Source: CAYNUJ01 sp964573255
GTDB taxonomy: Bacteria; Bacteroidota; Ignavibacteria; Ignavibacteriales; Melioribacteraceae
DNA: 64,000 nt
Assembly: GCA_964573255.1 (NCBI GenBank)
Contig: CAZNJB010000005.1
Coordinates: forward strand, 55,120-119,119
Reading direction: 5' to 3'
Part shown: positions 55,931 to 64,000 of the stretch, piece after piece
How the letters are laid out: each line of letters opens with the position of its first letter
How positions within the stretch are numbered: the stretch's first letter is position 1
Notes under the pieces: generated by a model
What the model was told of the DNA's origin: nothing
The model's database searches: none
The model's input: the letters and a program-made list of their open reading frames with translations, nothing else
Program-made: the position numbers and the translations under genes

Positions 55931-58033
55931 TTATTTCAATCCTCTTCTTTTTAACAAGGGTTCAATGCTCGGATCTTGTCCTCGAAACTTTCTGTAAAGT
56001 TCCATAGCATCTTCAGTTCCGCCTTTGGATAAAATGAATTCTCTATATTTAGCGGCAATCTCTTTATTAAGTACGTTACCGCTTTCTTCGAAATAATTAA
56101 ACGCATCCGCATCCAGCACTTCCGACCAAATATAGCTGTAATATCCGGAAGAATAATTACCGGAGAAAATATGATTGAAGTAAGTGCTGCGATAACGCGG
56201 GATAATTTCCTTTATCAATTTTAATTTACTCATAGAATTATTTTCGAATTCGCGCACATCACCATTAAACGGTTCGGTAATTGTATGCCAATCCATATCA
56301 AGGAAAGATGCAGCAAGATATTCAACCGTGGCAAATCCCTGATTAAATAGACTGGAATTCTGGATTTTTTCGATTAACTCATCGGGAATTATTTCTCCGG
56401 TTTTATAATGCTTTGCGTATTTCTTTAGAACCGCCGGATGCAGCGCCCAGTTTTCCATTACTTGCGAGGGAAACTCGACGAAATCGCGCGGAGTTTCAGT
56501 TGCTGAAATAGATTCATAAGTGCAATTCGAAAGTAGTCCGTGTAATGCGTGACCGAATTCGTGGAATAAAGTATTAACTTCGTCTAGACTAAGTAATGCG
56601 GGTTTATCTCCGGTTGGTTTTGAAAAATTACCTACGTTATAAATAACCGGAGTAATCATCTTTCCGTCTTTTTTATATTGTCTTCTAAATTCATCCATCC
56701 AAGCGCCGCCGCGTTTAGTTGCGCGAGGAAAATAATCCGTATATAAAATACCAATGTGTTTGCCGTTTGCTTCTTTTACTTCAAAAACTCTCACTTCCGG
56801 GTGATATTTGGGAATATCGTTTCTTTCAACGAATTTAATGCCGAATAAATCAGACGCCAAAGTGAATACGCCTTCAATTACATTTTCAACTTGGAAATAG
56901 GGACGTAATTCATCTTCATTCAAATCATATTTCGCTTTCTTTATTTTTTCTGCGTAATACCACCAATCCCAAGGCTCAAGCTTAAAATCATTTCCTTCAG
57001 CATAAATCATCTTTTGCATTTCGTCTCTTTCACTTTTGGCTCTGTTCAAAGCGGCCGGCCAGAGTTTGTTTAATAAATTGTAAACATTTTCAGGATTCTT
57101 TGCCATTTGGTCATCGAGTACATATTCAGCGTGATTGGAAAATCCGAGCATCTTTGCACGGCGCAAACGGAGATTAACCATCTTTTTGATTATCTCTTTA
57201 TTATCGAACTCGTCATCATTATCTCCCTTCATAAAATATGCGCGGTAAATCTTTTCGCGTAAATTTCTTTTTGTGGAATATTGAAGGAAGGGAATCATAC
57301 TCGGTTTATGAATTGTAAAGAGCCATTTACCTTCGTAGCCCTTATCCTTTGCAGCCGATGCAGCAGCTTCAACTATTGTTTCCGGTAATCCTTCCAGATC
57401 ACTTTCATTATCTATGATTAATTCGAATCGATTGGTTTCTTTTAATACATTTTCACCGAATTTTAGAGAAAGCAGTGAAAGCTCTTCGTTTATTTTTTTG
57501 AATTCTTCCTTCTCTTTTTCTGTTAAATTCGCACCGCCTCGAATAAAGTTTTTATAATATTTATCCAACAGTATGTTTTGTTCAGTATTTAAATTAAATT
57601 TATCTCTATTCTCATAAACGGTCTTTACTCTATCGAATAACCTTCCGTTTAAGTTGATTTCATCTTTATGTGCGGCGAGCATCGGAGAAATTTTCTTCGA
57701 TATTTCTTGTAATTCTTCGGTTATCAAGGCTGAGTTCATGGCATTAAATACTCTTTCCACGCGCCTTAATAATTCGCCGCTTCTATCAAGCGCAACAATT
57801 GTATTTTCGAATGTTGGTTCTTCATTGTTGTTTATGATAGCATCTATTTCTTTATTGTGTATTTTTATGGCTTCTTCGAATGCGGGTAAATAATGCTCTG
57901 TTCTAATCTTATCAAACGGTGGTGTGCCGAAAGGGGTATTCCATTCCGTTAATAATGGGTTGCTTTCTTTTCCTTTATAAGCTGACATAAGTAAAATTCC
58001 GGTAAAAATTAGCAATAATGTTTTTTTCATCAA
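55931..58033 (-). CDS. M3-family oligopeptidase, exported
   Basis: 700 aa, the size of oligopeptidase A/Dcp. Zinc motif L-F-H-E-F-G-H-A-L-H (H-E-x2-H) with the downstream Glu region E-F-P-S-Q-V-M-E-N-W. Signal-like N-terminus (K-K-T-L-L-L-I-F-T-G-I-L-L-M-S-A) suggests periplasmic location, with no lipobox cysteine. Degrades short peptides. Own terminator; not obviously linked to the downstream phosphatase. Confidence 0.94.
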   Translation of the reverse strand: MMKKTLLLIFTGILLMSAYKGKESNPLLTEWNTPFGTPPFDKIRTEHYLPAFEEAIKIHNKEIDAIINNNEEPTFENTIVALDRSGELLRRVERVFNAMNSALITEELQEISKKISPMLAAHKDEINLNGRLFDRVKTVYENRDKFNLNTEQNILLDKYYKNFIRGGANLTEKEKEEFKKINEELSLLSLKFGENVLKETNRFELIIDNESDLEGLPETIVEAAASAAKDKGYEGKWLFTIHKPSMIPFLQYSTKRNLREKIYRAYFMKGDNDDEFDNKEIIKKMVNLRLRRAKMLGFSNHAEYVLDDQMAKNPENVYNLLNKLWPAALNRAKSERDEMQKMIYAEGNDFKLEPWDWWYYAEKIKKAKYDLNEDELRPYFQVENVIEGVFTLASDLFGIKFVERNDIPKYHPEVRVFEVKEANGKHIGILYTDYFPRATKRGGAWMDEFRRQYKKDGKMITPVIYNVGNFSKPTGDKPALLSLDEVNTLFHEFGHALHGLLSNCTYESISATETPRDFVEFPSQVMENWALHPAVLKKYAKHYKTGEIIPDELIEKIQNSSLFNQGFATVEYLAASFLDMDWHTITEPFNGDVREFENNSMSKLKLIKEIIPRYRSTYFNHIFSGNYSSGYYSYIWSEVLDADAFNYFEESGNVLNKEIAAKYREFILSKGGTEDAMELYRKFRGQDPSIEPLLKRRGLK

Positions 58034-58247
58034 TCGTCCTAAAAATTGTTAAATGAATTTTCTAAAATAGAAAAATTTAAGATGAATTTTAGACCGGGGA
58101 TTTTCTATGTTAACTAAGTTTTAATGGATTAAATTGAATGAAATCGGAAAAGAAACTAAAAATATTCAAATCGGTTATTCCAAATAATTAAACTATTGTC
58201 CGCTCTATTTGGTATTTTTGAGTGTTTATTTTTAAAGGGATTATTAA

Positions 58248-59072
58248 ATGCAAATCGAGAAAAAATATTCAATTACCAACGGCAAACAACTATGGCGAAT
58301 AGAGATCAGCGATAATGAGAAGCTCTATGTAGAAACTAGAGATAAAGAGAAAAAAGAGGTTTTCTTCAGTTGTTTCGTATTGGAAAACGGTGAACCAGTC
58401 TTTGAAAATTTTCAATTCGAAGAAAAGTTTTGGATTGGAATCGAGAGGATTTACAAGGATATTATTTATCTGCACAAATATCCCAAACCGGATATGCCGG
58501 CTCACAGCGAAATAATAGCATTCGATTCGGCTTCGCAAAAGATTTTGTGGAGCAATGATGAGTATGCCTTCTTTTTTGTTCATGAAGATAAAGTATATGG
58601 CAAAAAAGATACATTCGGTAATGTCGAATATTGCATATTCGATTATTTAACCGGAGAAAAGCTCGACCTTAATCATGAGCAAGAAGAAATTGAAAAGCTG
58701 GCATTAAAAGTTAAATCCGAAGCAAATTACGATGATTACGAATTCCCGGAAGTTTTGGATTCCGGCGAAGAAGATGAATCGAAAATTATTAAGCTCATTT
58801 CCGCTAATTTAAATGGGGATGATTTTACCGGCAAAGTTGAGTATGCAATTCTAAACAACTTGCTTTTTACTTCCGTTCACAAAAAGTTAGATAACGGTAA
58901 AATGAATTGTCTTTTATTTGTCAACGATATGTTAAGCGGCGAGCTGATATTAAGCGAGACTACAAACGAAAATTTGGAACTTTTTGCTGCTGATACGTTC
59001 TTTATTTATAAGAATTATTTGATTATACTTAAAAATCAAAACGAACTGATTGTCAATTTAATTAAAGAGTAG
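58248..59072 (+). CDS. DUF4905-like protein of unknown function
   Basis: 274 aa, no signal peptide or membrane segment. The N-terminal half alternates short beta strands with aromatic and charged residues (K-Q-L-W-R-I-E-I, E-I-I-A-F-D-S), like a degenerate beta-propeller. An acidic low-complexity stretch lies at about 145-185. I recall the family as DUF4905; no function is known. It opens a tight operon: AMMECR1 begins 3 bases after its stop. Confidence 0.65.
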   Translation: MQIEKKYSITNGKQLWRIEISDNEKLYVETRDKEKKEVFFSCFVLENGEPVFENFQFEEKFWIGIERIYKDIIYLHKYPKPDMPAHSEIIAFDSASQKILWSNDEYAFFFVHEDKVYGKKDTFGNVEYCIFDYLTGEKLDLNHEQEEIEKLALKVKSEANYDDYEFPEVLDSGEEDESKIIKLISANLNGDDFTGKVEYAILNNLLFTSVHKKLDNGKMNCLLFVNDMLSGELILSETTNENLELFAADTFFIYKNYLIILKNQNELIVNLIKE

Positions 59073-59075
59073 AAA

Positions 59076-59651
59076 ATGGAATTAACAAAAGAAGAAAAGT
59101 TAATTCTACTTAATGCCGCCCGGAAATCTATTGAAGCGCTTTTTACCGGTGAAGATATTCCGCAGCCGGATTATGAAAAGTATCCGGTTCTAAAAAGCAA
59201 AGCCGGAGCATTTGTTACACTTACAGCTAATTCGGAATTGAGAGGCTGTATTGGATATATAATTGGAGTTGAGCCTTTGTTTGATACAGTTTGCAGCGCT
59301 GCTGTTCAGGCGGCTCATCACGATCCGAGATTTTTTCCGTTGAGTGAAAATGAACTTCCAAAAGTAGATATTGAAATTTCCGTATTATCTGAACCCTTTC
59401 CGGTAAATAGTTACGATGAAATTGAAGTTGGCAAGCACGGTTTAATTGTTGAAGAGGATGGAAGAAGGGGTTTGCTGCTTCCGCAGGTTCCGATAGAACA
59501 CAATATGAATAAAGAAGAATTTTTAAGCGCGCTTTGCCAAAAAGCAGGATTGCCGGTAAACCTTTGGCGGGAAAAAATGCTAAATATTTCTGCATTTACG
59601 GCAACGGTTTTCTCCGAAAAAGAAATGGAGGATAATAATGAGCAAAGTTAG
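59076..59651 (+). CDS. amrA: AMMECR1-domain protein (AmmeMemoRadiSam system protein A)
   Basis: 191 aa. Contains the family hexapeptide L-R-G-C-I-G (residues ~50-55) and A-A-H-H-D-P-R-F, typical of the conserved AMMECR1 fold. Function is unknown, though members are conserved from archaea to humans and often sit beside Memo and a radical SAM enzyme. Its last 14 bases overlap the Memo start, so translation is coupled. Confidence 0.93.
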   Translation: MELTKEEKLILLNAARKSIEALFTGEDIPQPDYEKYPVLKSKAGAFVTLTANSELRGCIGYIIGVEPLFDTVCSAAVQAAHHDPRFFPLSENELPKVDIEISVLSEPFPVNSYDEIEVGKHGLIVEEDGRRGLLLPQVPIEHNMNKEEFLSALCQKAGLPVNLWREKMLNISAFTATVFSEKEMEDNNEQS

Positions 59652-60453
59652 AAGACCGGCTGTTGCCGGGCAATTTTATCCGGGCAATAAAAATGAACTC
59701 GAAAGAGAACTTGAGCTTTTATTGGAAGTAGCAAAGGAGAAGAAGGAATTTCCTTCAATTGCCGGATTGGTTGCGCCGCATGCTGGTTATATTTATTCGG
59801 GTAGAACGGCTGCTAAAGTTTATTCTCTGATAAAGGAAAAGAAATATAATACGGTAATCGTTATATCCCCCAGCCATTACGATTATTTTTTAGGCTCCTC
59901 AATTTTTCTGGGCGATTATTATGAAACACCGTTAGGATTAATTCCGCTTAATAAACAGCTTGCCGAAAAAATTATTTCGAACGGGGAAAATATTTTCTTT
60001 AGTGAGAAGGGGCACGATAAAGAACATGCGCTTGAAGTGCATCTTCCTTTTTTACAGAAGACTTTGGGTGAATTTAATTTGGTTCCCATCGTTATGGGAG
60101 ATCAAAGTAAAAGCACCATAGAGGACCTTTCCAAAGCGCTTTACGAATCAATTGATGATTCTTGTCTGGTTGTTGCAAGTTCGGATATGTCACATTTTTA
60201 TACTAAAGAAATTGCCGGACAGCTCGATTCGATTGTTGAACGCCATATCAATAATTACGATTATGAAGGATTGATTGAAGATCTTGAAATGCATACATGC
60301 GAAGCTTGCGGCGGAGGTCCAATTGCCGCAATGATGAAAGCTTTGAAATTAAGAGGAAAGAATAATGCAGTAGTAATCGACCGATCCGATTCGGGGGATA
60401 TGTCGGGTGATAATTCACGGGTGGTCGGTTATTTATCTGCCGTTGTTTATTGA
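59638..60453 (+). CDS. amrB: Memo-family protein (AmmeMemoRadiSam system protein B)
   Basis: 271 aa, one domain related to extradiol dioxygenases. Metal-site residues are in P-H-A-G-Y, S-P-S-H-Y and C-E-A-C-G-G-G-P, with E-H-A-L-E-V-H-L-P-F as the second conserved block. Metal-dependent redox or hydrolytic activity is suspected but substrate unknown. The expected third component, the AmmeMemoRadiSam radical SAM protein, is not in the window. RlpA begins 3 bases after the stop. Confidence 0.94.
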   Translation: MSKVRRPAVAGQFYPGNKNELERELELLLEVAKEKKEFPSIAGLVAPHAGYIYSGRTAAKVYSLIKEKKYNTVIVISPSHYDYFLGSSIFLGDYYETPLGLIPLNKQLAEKIISNGENIFFSEKGHDKEHALEVHLPFLQKTLGEFNLVPIVMGDQSKSTIEDLSKALYESIDDSCLVVASSDMSHFYTKEIAGQLDSIVERHINNYDYEGLIEDLEMHTCEACGGGPIAAMMKALKLRGKNNAVVIDRSDSGDMSGDNSRVVGYLSAVVY

Positions 60454-60456
60454 TTT

Positions 60457-60954
60457 ATGAAATATCTTTCTATCATATTATTACTGGCAACTTTATCCGG
60501 TTGTGCGTCCGCTCCGCGGTTTACTTCTGTCGAACAAATAGAGAAGGACGTAAAAACAGACATAAAGAAACCGGAAGAGGTTACCGTTTATTCGAATATT
60601 ACCGAAGAAAAAATTCTCGAAACCGAGATTGGGATAGCATCCTATTATGCGGAACGGTTTCACGGAAGAAAAACGGCTAATGGTGAAATTTATAATATGT
60701 ACGACTTAACTGCTGCTCACCCGACTTTTCCGTTAGGTACAATTGCAAGAGTAACAAATTTAAAGAACGGCAAATCGGTTCTTATAAAAATAAACGACAG
60801 AATGCCCAAACATCCCAATCGCATTATCGATCTTTCCTATGGAACGGCGAAAGAGCTTGATATGGTTAAAGACGGATTGGCTAAGGTTAGAATTGATATA
60901 TTGAAATGGGGAGATGATAAATATTTCTCCCCATCAGATTCTACTTCAAACTAA
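60457..60954 (+). CDS. rlpA: RlpA-family septal ring lytic transglycosylase, lipoprotein
   Basis: 165 aa. Lipobox L-S-G-C (about Cys16) for outer-membrane anchoring, then a double-psi beta-barrel with G-I-A-S-Y-Y-A-E-R-F-H-G-R-K-T-A-N-G-E, L-T-A-A-H-P-T-F-P-L-G-T and V-K/R-I-N-D-R. The catalytic Glu and Asp of RlpA are present. Lacks the C-terminal SPOR domain, so it is the short form. Last gene of the operon; it overlaps the convergent cytochrome gene by 14 bases. Confidence 0.9.
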   Translation: MKYLSIILLLATLSGCASAPRFTSVEQIEKDVKTDIKKPEEVTVYSNITEEKILETEIGIASYYAERFHGRKTANGEIYNMYDLTAAHPTFPLGTIARVTNLKNGKSVLIKINDRMPKHPNRIIDLSYGTAKELDMVKDGLAKVRIDILKWGDDKYFSPSDSTSN

Positions 60955-61348
60955 GAATGTAATCTGCTATTTTTCCTAAATCTTTTACATCAATGTGAGA
61001 ATAGGAGGGCATAATTTTTTCTGGATATTGTTTTTTGTATGCTTCGAATCTATCATCGCCACTGAAAGAAGACGGATTGCGTAAATAATTAATTAAATTA
61101 TCTCTCGACCAATAATCCTTGGCCGCATATAACGAAGGACCATTTTTGGTACCTTTCATATCTGTTCCATGGCAATTAGTACAGCCGGATGAAAGGAATA
61201 ATTCTTCACCCGTTTTATCCACAGCAGCGGAAGAACTCATATATCCGGCACCTTCATCACCGTATTGTTTTTTAGTTAATTGATTCAAGAAAAATAAGAT
61301 TAAGAATAGCAGTAAAAATCCCGCTACCCATTTCTGTGCATTAGTCAT
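60941..61348 (-). CDS. Small membrane-anchored c-type cytochrome
   Basis: 135 aa. N-terminal membrane helix (about 8-24) and one haem motif C-T-N-C-H (Cys56, Cys59, His60), with a probable distal methionine in K-I-M-P-S-Y. Class I mono-haem, periplasm-facing. Likely an electron shuttle; partner unknown. Convergent overlap with rlpA. Confidence 0.9.
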   Translation of the reverse strand: MTNAQKWVAGFLLLFLILFFLNQLTKKQYGDEGAGYMSSSAAVDKTGEELFLSSGCTNCHGTDMKGTKNGPSLYAAKDYWSRDNLINYLRNPSSFSGDDRFEAYKKQYPEKIMPSYSHIDVKDLGKIADYILSLK

Positions 61349-61398
61349 ATTTTACTTTCCTTTCAAAAAATTGAACAAGAAAAATAGATATTTTGAGA

Positions 61399-62988
61399 TT
61401 AAGATTCCTCATTAATCGTTTCGTTGTAGTATTTTATATATTGTTCAATTGCCTTAAATAGTGCTTTTGCAATGTTTTGCTGACCTGCAGCGCTCTTTAA
61501 ATATTTTTCGTCCTTTCTATTGGATAAAAATCCCGTTTCCAATAGAATTCCCGGCATTGATGCCCCCACAAGCACATAAAATCCTGCTTGTTTTATTCCC
61601 CTCGATTTCAATTTAGTGGATTTTAAGTATTCTTTATTCAACAATTCAGAAAACTTTTCAGAATATCTCATAAAAGCCGAATGTGCCATACTGACTAAAA
61701 TAAAATTTTCATCAGTCAACTTTTGATATCTATCGGGATTCTCTTCCAATTTAATAACGCTGTTTTCAAATTCAGCAATAGCGATTGCTTCTTTGGTACG
61801 ACCGGGACGAAGCAAATATATTTCGAATCCGTTAGTAGAGCTCGGCTTTTTTTTCAACGAATTACAATGAATAGAGATGAAGAGTTTTCCGTTGTTTTCA
61901 TTCGCTATTTTACCTCGTTTATAAAGTTCAACGAATTTATCGGTTTTTCTGGTATAAACCACTTTGATTCCGGGCATCTTTTTTTTGATTAATTTTCCGA
62001 GTTTAAGTGCAATACCCAAATTCACATCTTTTTCTTTTACACCAGTGACTCCTATCGCACCTACGTCTTTACCGCCGTGTCCCGCATCGATAACTATTAC
62101 ATCAAATTTCCACTTGCTTACAAGATCGTCCAGGTTGCTATTTCCAACAGAAGAGAGCATTTTGTTGTGAATAGTGATTATTATGTCTCCATTTACCGGA
62201 TCAACAAAAGATTCTTGTGTTTCGTAACCGGATTTAAGCGGAAACTCCAATTGCGTGTTGTTCGCTACTTTTTTCAGTTTTATTTTGCGAACCAAACCGC
62301 GCGGCTTAACTTTTTTTATTAAGTTGGGATCGACACTTACTCCTGAGAGAAAAATGTACAAAGTTCCTTCTTTTATGGAACTGCTAAAACGATGAACCTT
62401 TTTCTTCGTGCTTAAACGAATTAGCGTTCCGTTTGATTTTTCTTCAATTAATAAATTCTGAATATCATAAGGGGAGTTCGGGTCAATATTCTTATTTATA
62501 GAATGCGTTTCGGTTGTTGACGTAAGATTTCTCGAATAACGATTGCCAGTAAATGCAAGGTGTTTTTTTCCATTGTCAAAATTTATTTCCTTACCGCTCG
62601 CCATTTCGATATAAGGCAAAGTATAAACAAGCGGCACAAAAACATCGTTCTTTATCAGCATAGTTGAAATGGGAAGTTGATACACGCTTTGTGTACCACT
62701 ACTTTTATCAGTTAATACAATGTATTGATTGCGTGCGGTTAATTTTAATTTGTAATTACGGAATTTAATTTCCACTTTGTCTGCGGAAGAGTTGTAAAAA
62801 TAATTTCCAGAAACGGCTCGAGCTAAATCTTTGGAAGAAGCATAAACTGTACCGCGTCTAACAAGGTATGAAACGGTTTTGGTTTCTTTTCCTGTATCGA
62901 AAGAGAGTTTAAGCGTTCTCTGGGCAAGTAAAGAGACGGAAAACAAGAAAAAAATGATTGCAGCAAGTTGTAAATATTTTAACTTCAT
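61399..62988 (-). CDS. N-acetylmuramoyl-L-alanine amidase (AmiC-type)
   Basis: 529 aa. Signal peptide (1-22, ending S-L-L-A-Q), an N-terminal beta domain resembling the copper-amine-oxidase N-terminal/stalk fold (about 25-150), an AMIN-like region (about 170-290), then Amidase_3 with zinc ligands in D-A-G-H-G-G, E-K-D-V-N-L, S-I-H-C-N and the catalytic Glu in L-L-E-T-G-F. Cuts peptides from peptidoglycan during division. ATG 62988 has CGGAG upstream; an upstream in-frame start at 63054 adds an unlikely hydrophobic extension. Confidence 0.92.
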   Translation of the reverse strand: MKLKYLQLAAIIFFLFSVSLLAQRTLKLSFDTGKETKTVSYLVRRGTVYASSKDLARAVSGNYFYNSSADKVEIKFRNYKLKLTARNQYIVLTDKSSGTQSVYQLPISTMLIKNDVFVPLVYTLPYIEMASGKEINFDNGKKHLAFTGNRYSRNLTSTTETHSINKNIDPNSPYDIQNLLIEEKSNGTLIRLSTKKKVHRFSSSIKEGTLYIFLSGVSVDPNLIKKVKPRGLVRKIKLKKVANNTQLEFPLKSGYETQESFVDPVNGDIIITIHNKMLSSVGNSNLDDLVSKWKFDVIVIDAGHGGKDVGAIGVTGVKEKDVNLGIALKLGKLIKKKMPGIKVVYTRKTDKFVELYKRGKIANENNGKLFISIHCNSLKKKPSSTNGFEIYLLRPGRTKEAIAIAEFENSVIKLEENPDRYQKLTDENFILVSMAHSAFMRYSEKFSELLNKEYLKSTKLKSRGIKQAGFYVLVGASMPGILLETGFLSNRKDEKYLKSAAGQQNIAKALFKAIEQYIKYYNETINEES

Positions 62989-63060
62989 TATCTCCGTAAT
63001 AAAGAATAAATTATCAGTTCGACTAATATAAAGCAGAATAAATAAAATTAGCAATTGTGC

Positions 63061-63990
63061 TTATTTTAGCAAAAGAGCATTTAAGGCATCGTTAATATTA
63101 GTATAGCCGAATTGAAAATTATTTTTAAGTAAAATGCTTGGTTCAACGCGTGTTGAAGAAGTAACAATCTGTGCCGCTTCTCCCATAACAAGTTTTAATA
63201 TAAATTCAGGAACGTTGAATAACGACGGGCGTTTCAACGAATTGCCAATAGCTTCAGCGAATTCCTTCATTGTAACCGGATGTGGTGAACTGGCATTTAC
63301 TACGCCAATATATTTGTCATCTTCAATTGCATTAATAAATACACTAATCAAATCATCAATATGAATCCAAGAAACCCATTGCTTGCCCGAACCAACCGCA
63401 CCGCCAACGAATAATCTAAAAGGCAAAAGTATTTTAGCCAAAGCGCCGCCTTCTTTTGCGAGAACAACTCCAATTCGCACAGTAACTCTGCGAACTTGAA
63501 TTTCATCGAGTTTCTTTTGTTCTTCTTCCCACAGTTTAACTATTTCGGCAAGAAAACCTTTTCCCGCAGGAGAATTTTCATTCACACTATTATTTCCGGT
63601 ATCTCCGTAATAACCTATTGCCGATGCGCCGACATAAACCTTGGGTTTGTTTTCAGCGCTCTTGATTGCATTGAAGAGCAGTTTGGTGGAATTTGTTCGG
63701 CTTGTAAGAATTGAAGCTTTCTTTTTTTTGCTCCAACGACCTATTAAATTTTCTCCTGCTAAATTTATTACAGCATCCGTTTCTTCAATAATAGTAGGCC
63801 AGTTATCCGGTTGTTCATCGAGTGATTTGTAAATATCCCAACTATAAACTTCAATATCATTCCCAAATTTTTTTGATGCAGCTGTTTTGTTTCGGGAAAG
63901 AATTGCAACTTTATGGTTGAGCCCACTGAGTTTGTTAGTTAATTTATTACCTATCAATCCGGTTGCCCCGGCAACCAATATCTTTTTCAT
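63061..63990 (-). CDS. TIGR01777-family epimerase/oxidoreductase
   Basis: 309 aa, SDR-like Rossmann fold with G-A-T-G-L-I-G at the N-terminus. Family blocks I-N-L-A-G-E-N-L-I-G-R-W-S-K-K-K-K, A-S-A-I-G-Y-Y-G-D-T-G and W-I-H-I-D-D-L follow. Related to YfcH; substrate unknown. It ends 72 bases upstream of the amidase start and may be cotranscribed with it. The start is 11 bases from the window edge. Confidence 0.93.
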   Translation of the reverse strand: MKKILVAGATGLIGNKLTNKLSGLNHKVAILSRNKTAASKKFGNDIEVYSWDIYKSLDEQPDNWPTIIEETDAVINLAGENLIGRWSKKKKASILTSRTNSTKLLFNAIKSAENKPKVYVGASAIGYYGDTGNNSVNENSPAGKGFLAEIVKLWEEEQKKLDEIQVRRVTVRIGVVLAKEGGALAKILLPFRLFVGGAVGSGKQWVSWIHIDDLISVFINAIEDDKYIGVVNASSPHPVTMKEFAEAIGNSLKRPSLFNVPEFILKLVMGEAAQIVTSSTRVEPSILLKNNFQFGYTNINDALNALLLK

Positions 63991-64000
63991 TATTCACCAT

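Noticed and set aside
61216..61226. DnaA-box-like TTATCCACA
   Set aside because: Single copy inside the cytochrome gene; no cluster or AT-rich unwinding element nearby, so not an origin.

Overview
The window looks like an ordinary chromosomal stretch from an AT-rich member of the Ignavibacteria (Bacteroidota/Chlorobi group). The main clue is two secreted proteins (21052-23892 and 46387-48954) that end in the type IX secretion sorting domain typical of that lineage, with an N-Y-P-N-P-F-N-P-T-T-T-I-K opening and a short basic-leucine tail. The set of outer-membrane and periplasmic proteins (lipoproteins, RlpA, AmiC-type amidase, M16/M3/M1 peptidases with signal peptides) fits a Gram-negative didermal cell. 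I found no rRNA, tRNA, CRISPR array, prophage or insertion sequence.

Layout. 1-4100: end of a truncated gene, exonuclease III, a TauE permease, class I fructose-bisphosphate aldolase, and a putative Mn/heavy-metal exporter. 4500-8700: an alpha/beta hydrolase translationally coupled to a five-PAS histidine kinase, preceded by a Crp/Fnr-like palindrome. 8700-9830: queE-queD, ending in a perfect 16-bp terminator shared with the convergent operon YhaM-type exoribonuclease / TPR protein / sirtuin. 12566-18871: formiminotransferase-cyclodeaminase, a TrpF-like protein lacking the catalytic Cys, and Mfd. 19088-23892: M1 peptidase and a T9SS-sorted subtilase. 24243-31095: pyruvate dehydrogenase operon (aceE, a methyltransferase, aceF, lpdA). 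31099-38929: a GT-C glycosyltransferase, an M16 peptidase pair, a PLP deaminase and an amidohydrolase lipoprotein. 39123-43565: clpB and mnmE, divergent, with two copies of an AGTTCA-N5-TGAACT palindrome between them. Two parS sites follow mnmE. 43963-49511: DUF2461, a DUF234 ATPase, a BNR-repeat T9SS cargo, and an ArsC-like protein. 49798-54409: methylmalonyl-CoA mutase small and large subunits separated by a palindromic interspersed repeat. 54544-58033: LMW phosphatase/fructosamine kinase pair (probable deglycation unit) and M3 peptidase. 58248-60954: a DUF4905-like protein, AMMECR1, Memo and RlpA in one tight operon. 60941-63990: cytochrome c, amidase, and a TIGR01777 epimerase.

How it fits together. 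Most genes are housekeeping or central carbon metabolism: glycolysis/gluconeogenesis, pyruvate to acetyl-CoA, the methylmalonyl/propionate branch, queuosine precursor synthesis, repair, and protein quality control. No single locus is plainly a new defence or mobile system. The most promising unexplained items are the hydrolase-sensor kinase pair, the AMMECR1-Memo operon without its radical-SAM partner, the unknown operator upstream of clpB, the two parS sites, the C2H2-like insert in FTCD and the Cys-less TrpF homologue. All functional calls come from reading the sequence; no database search was run.
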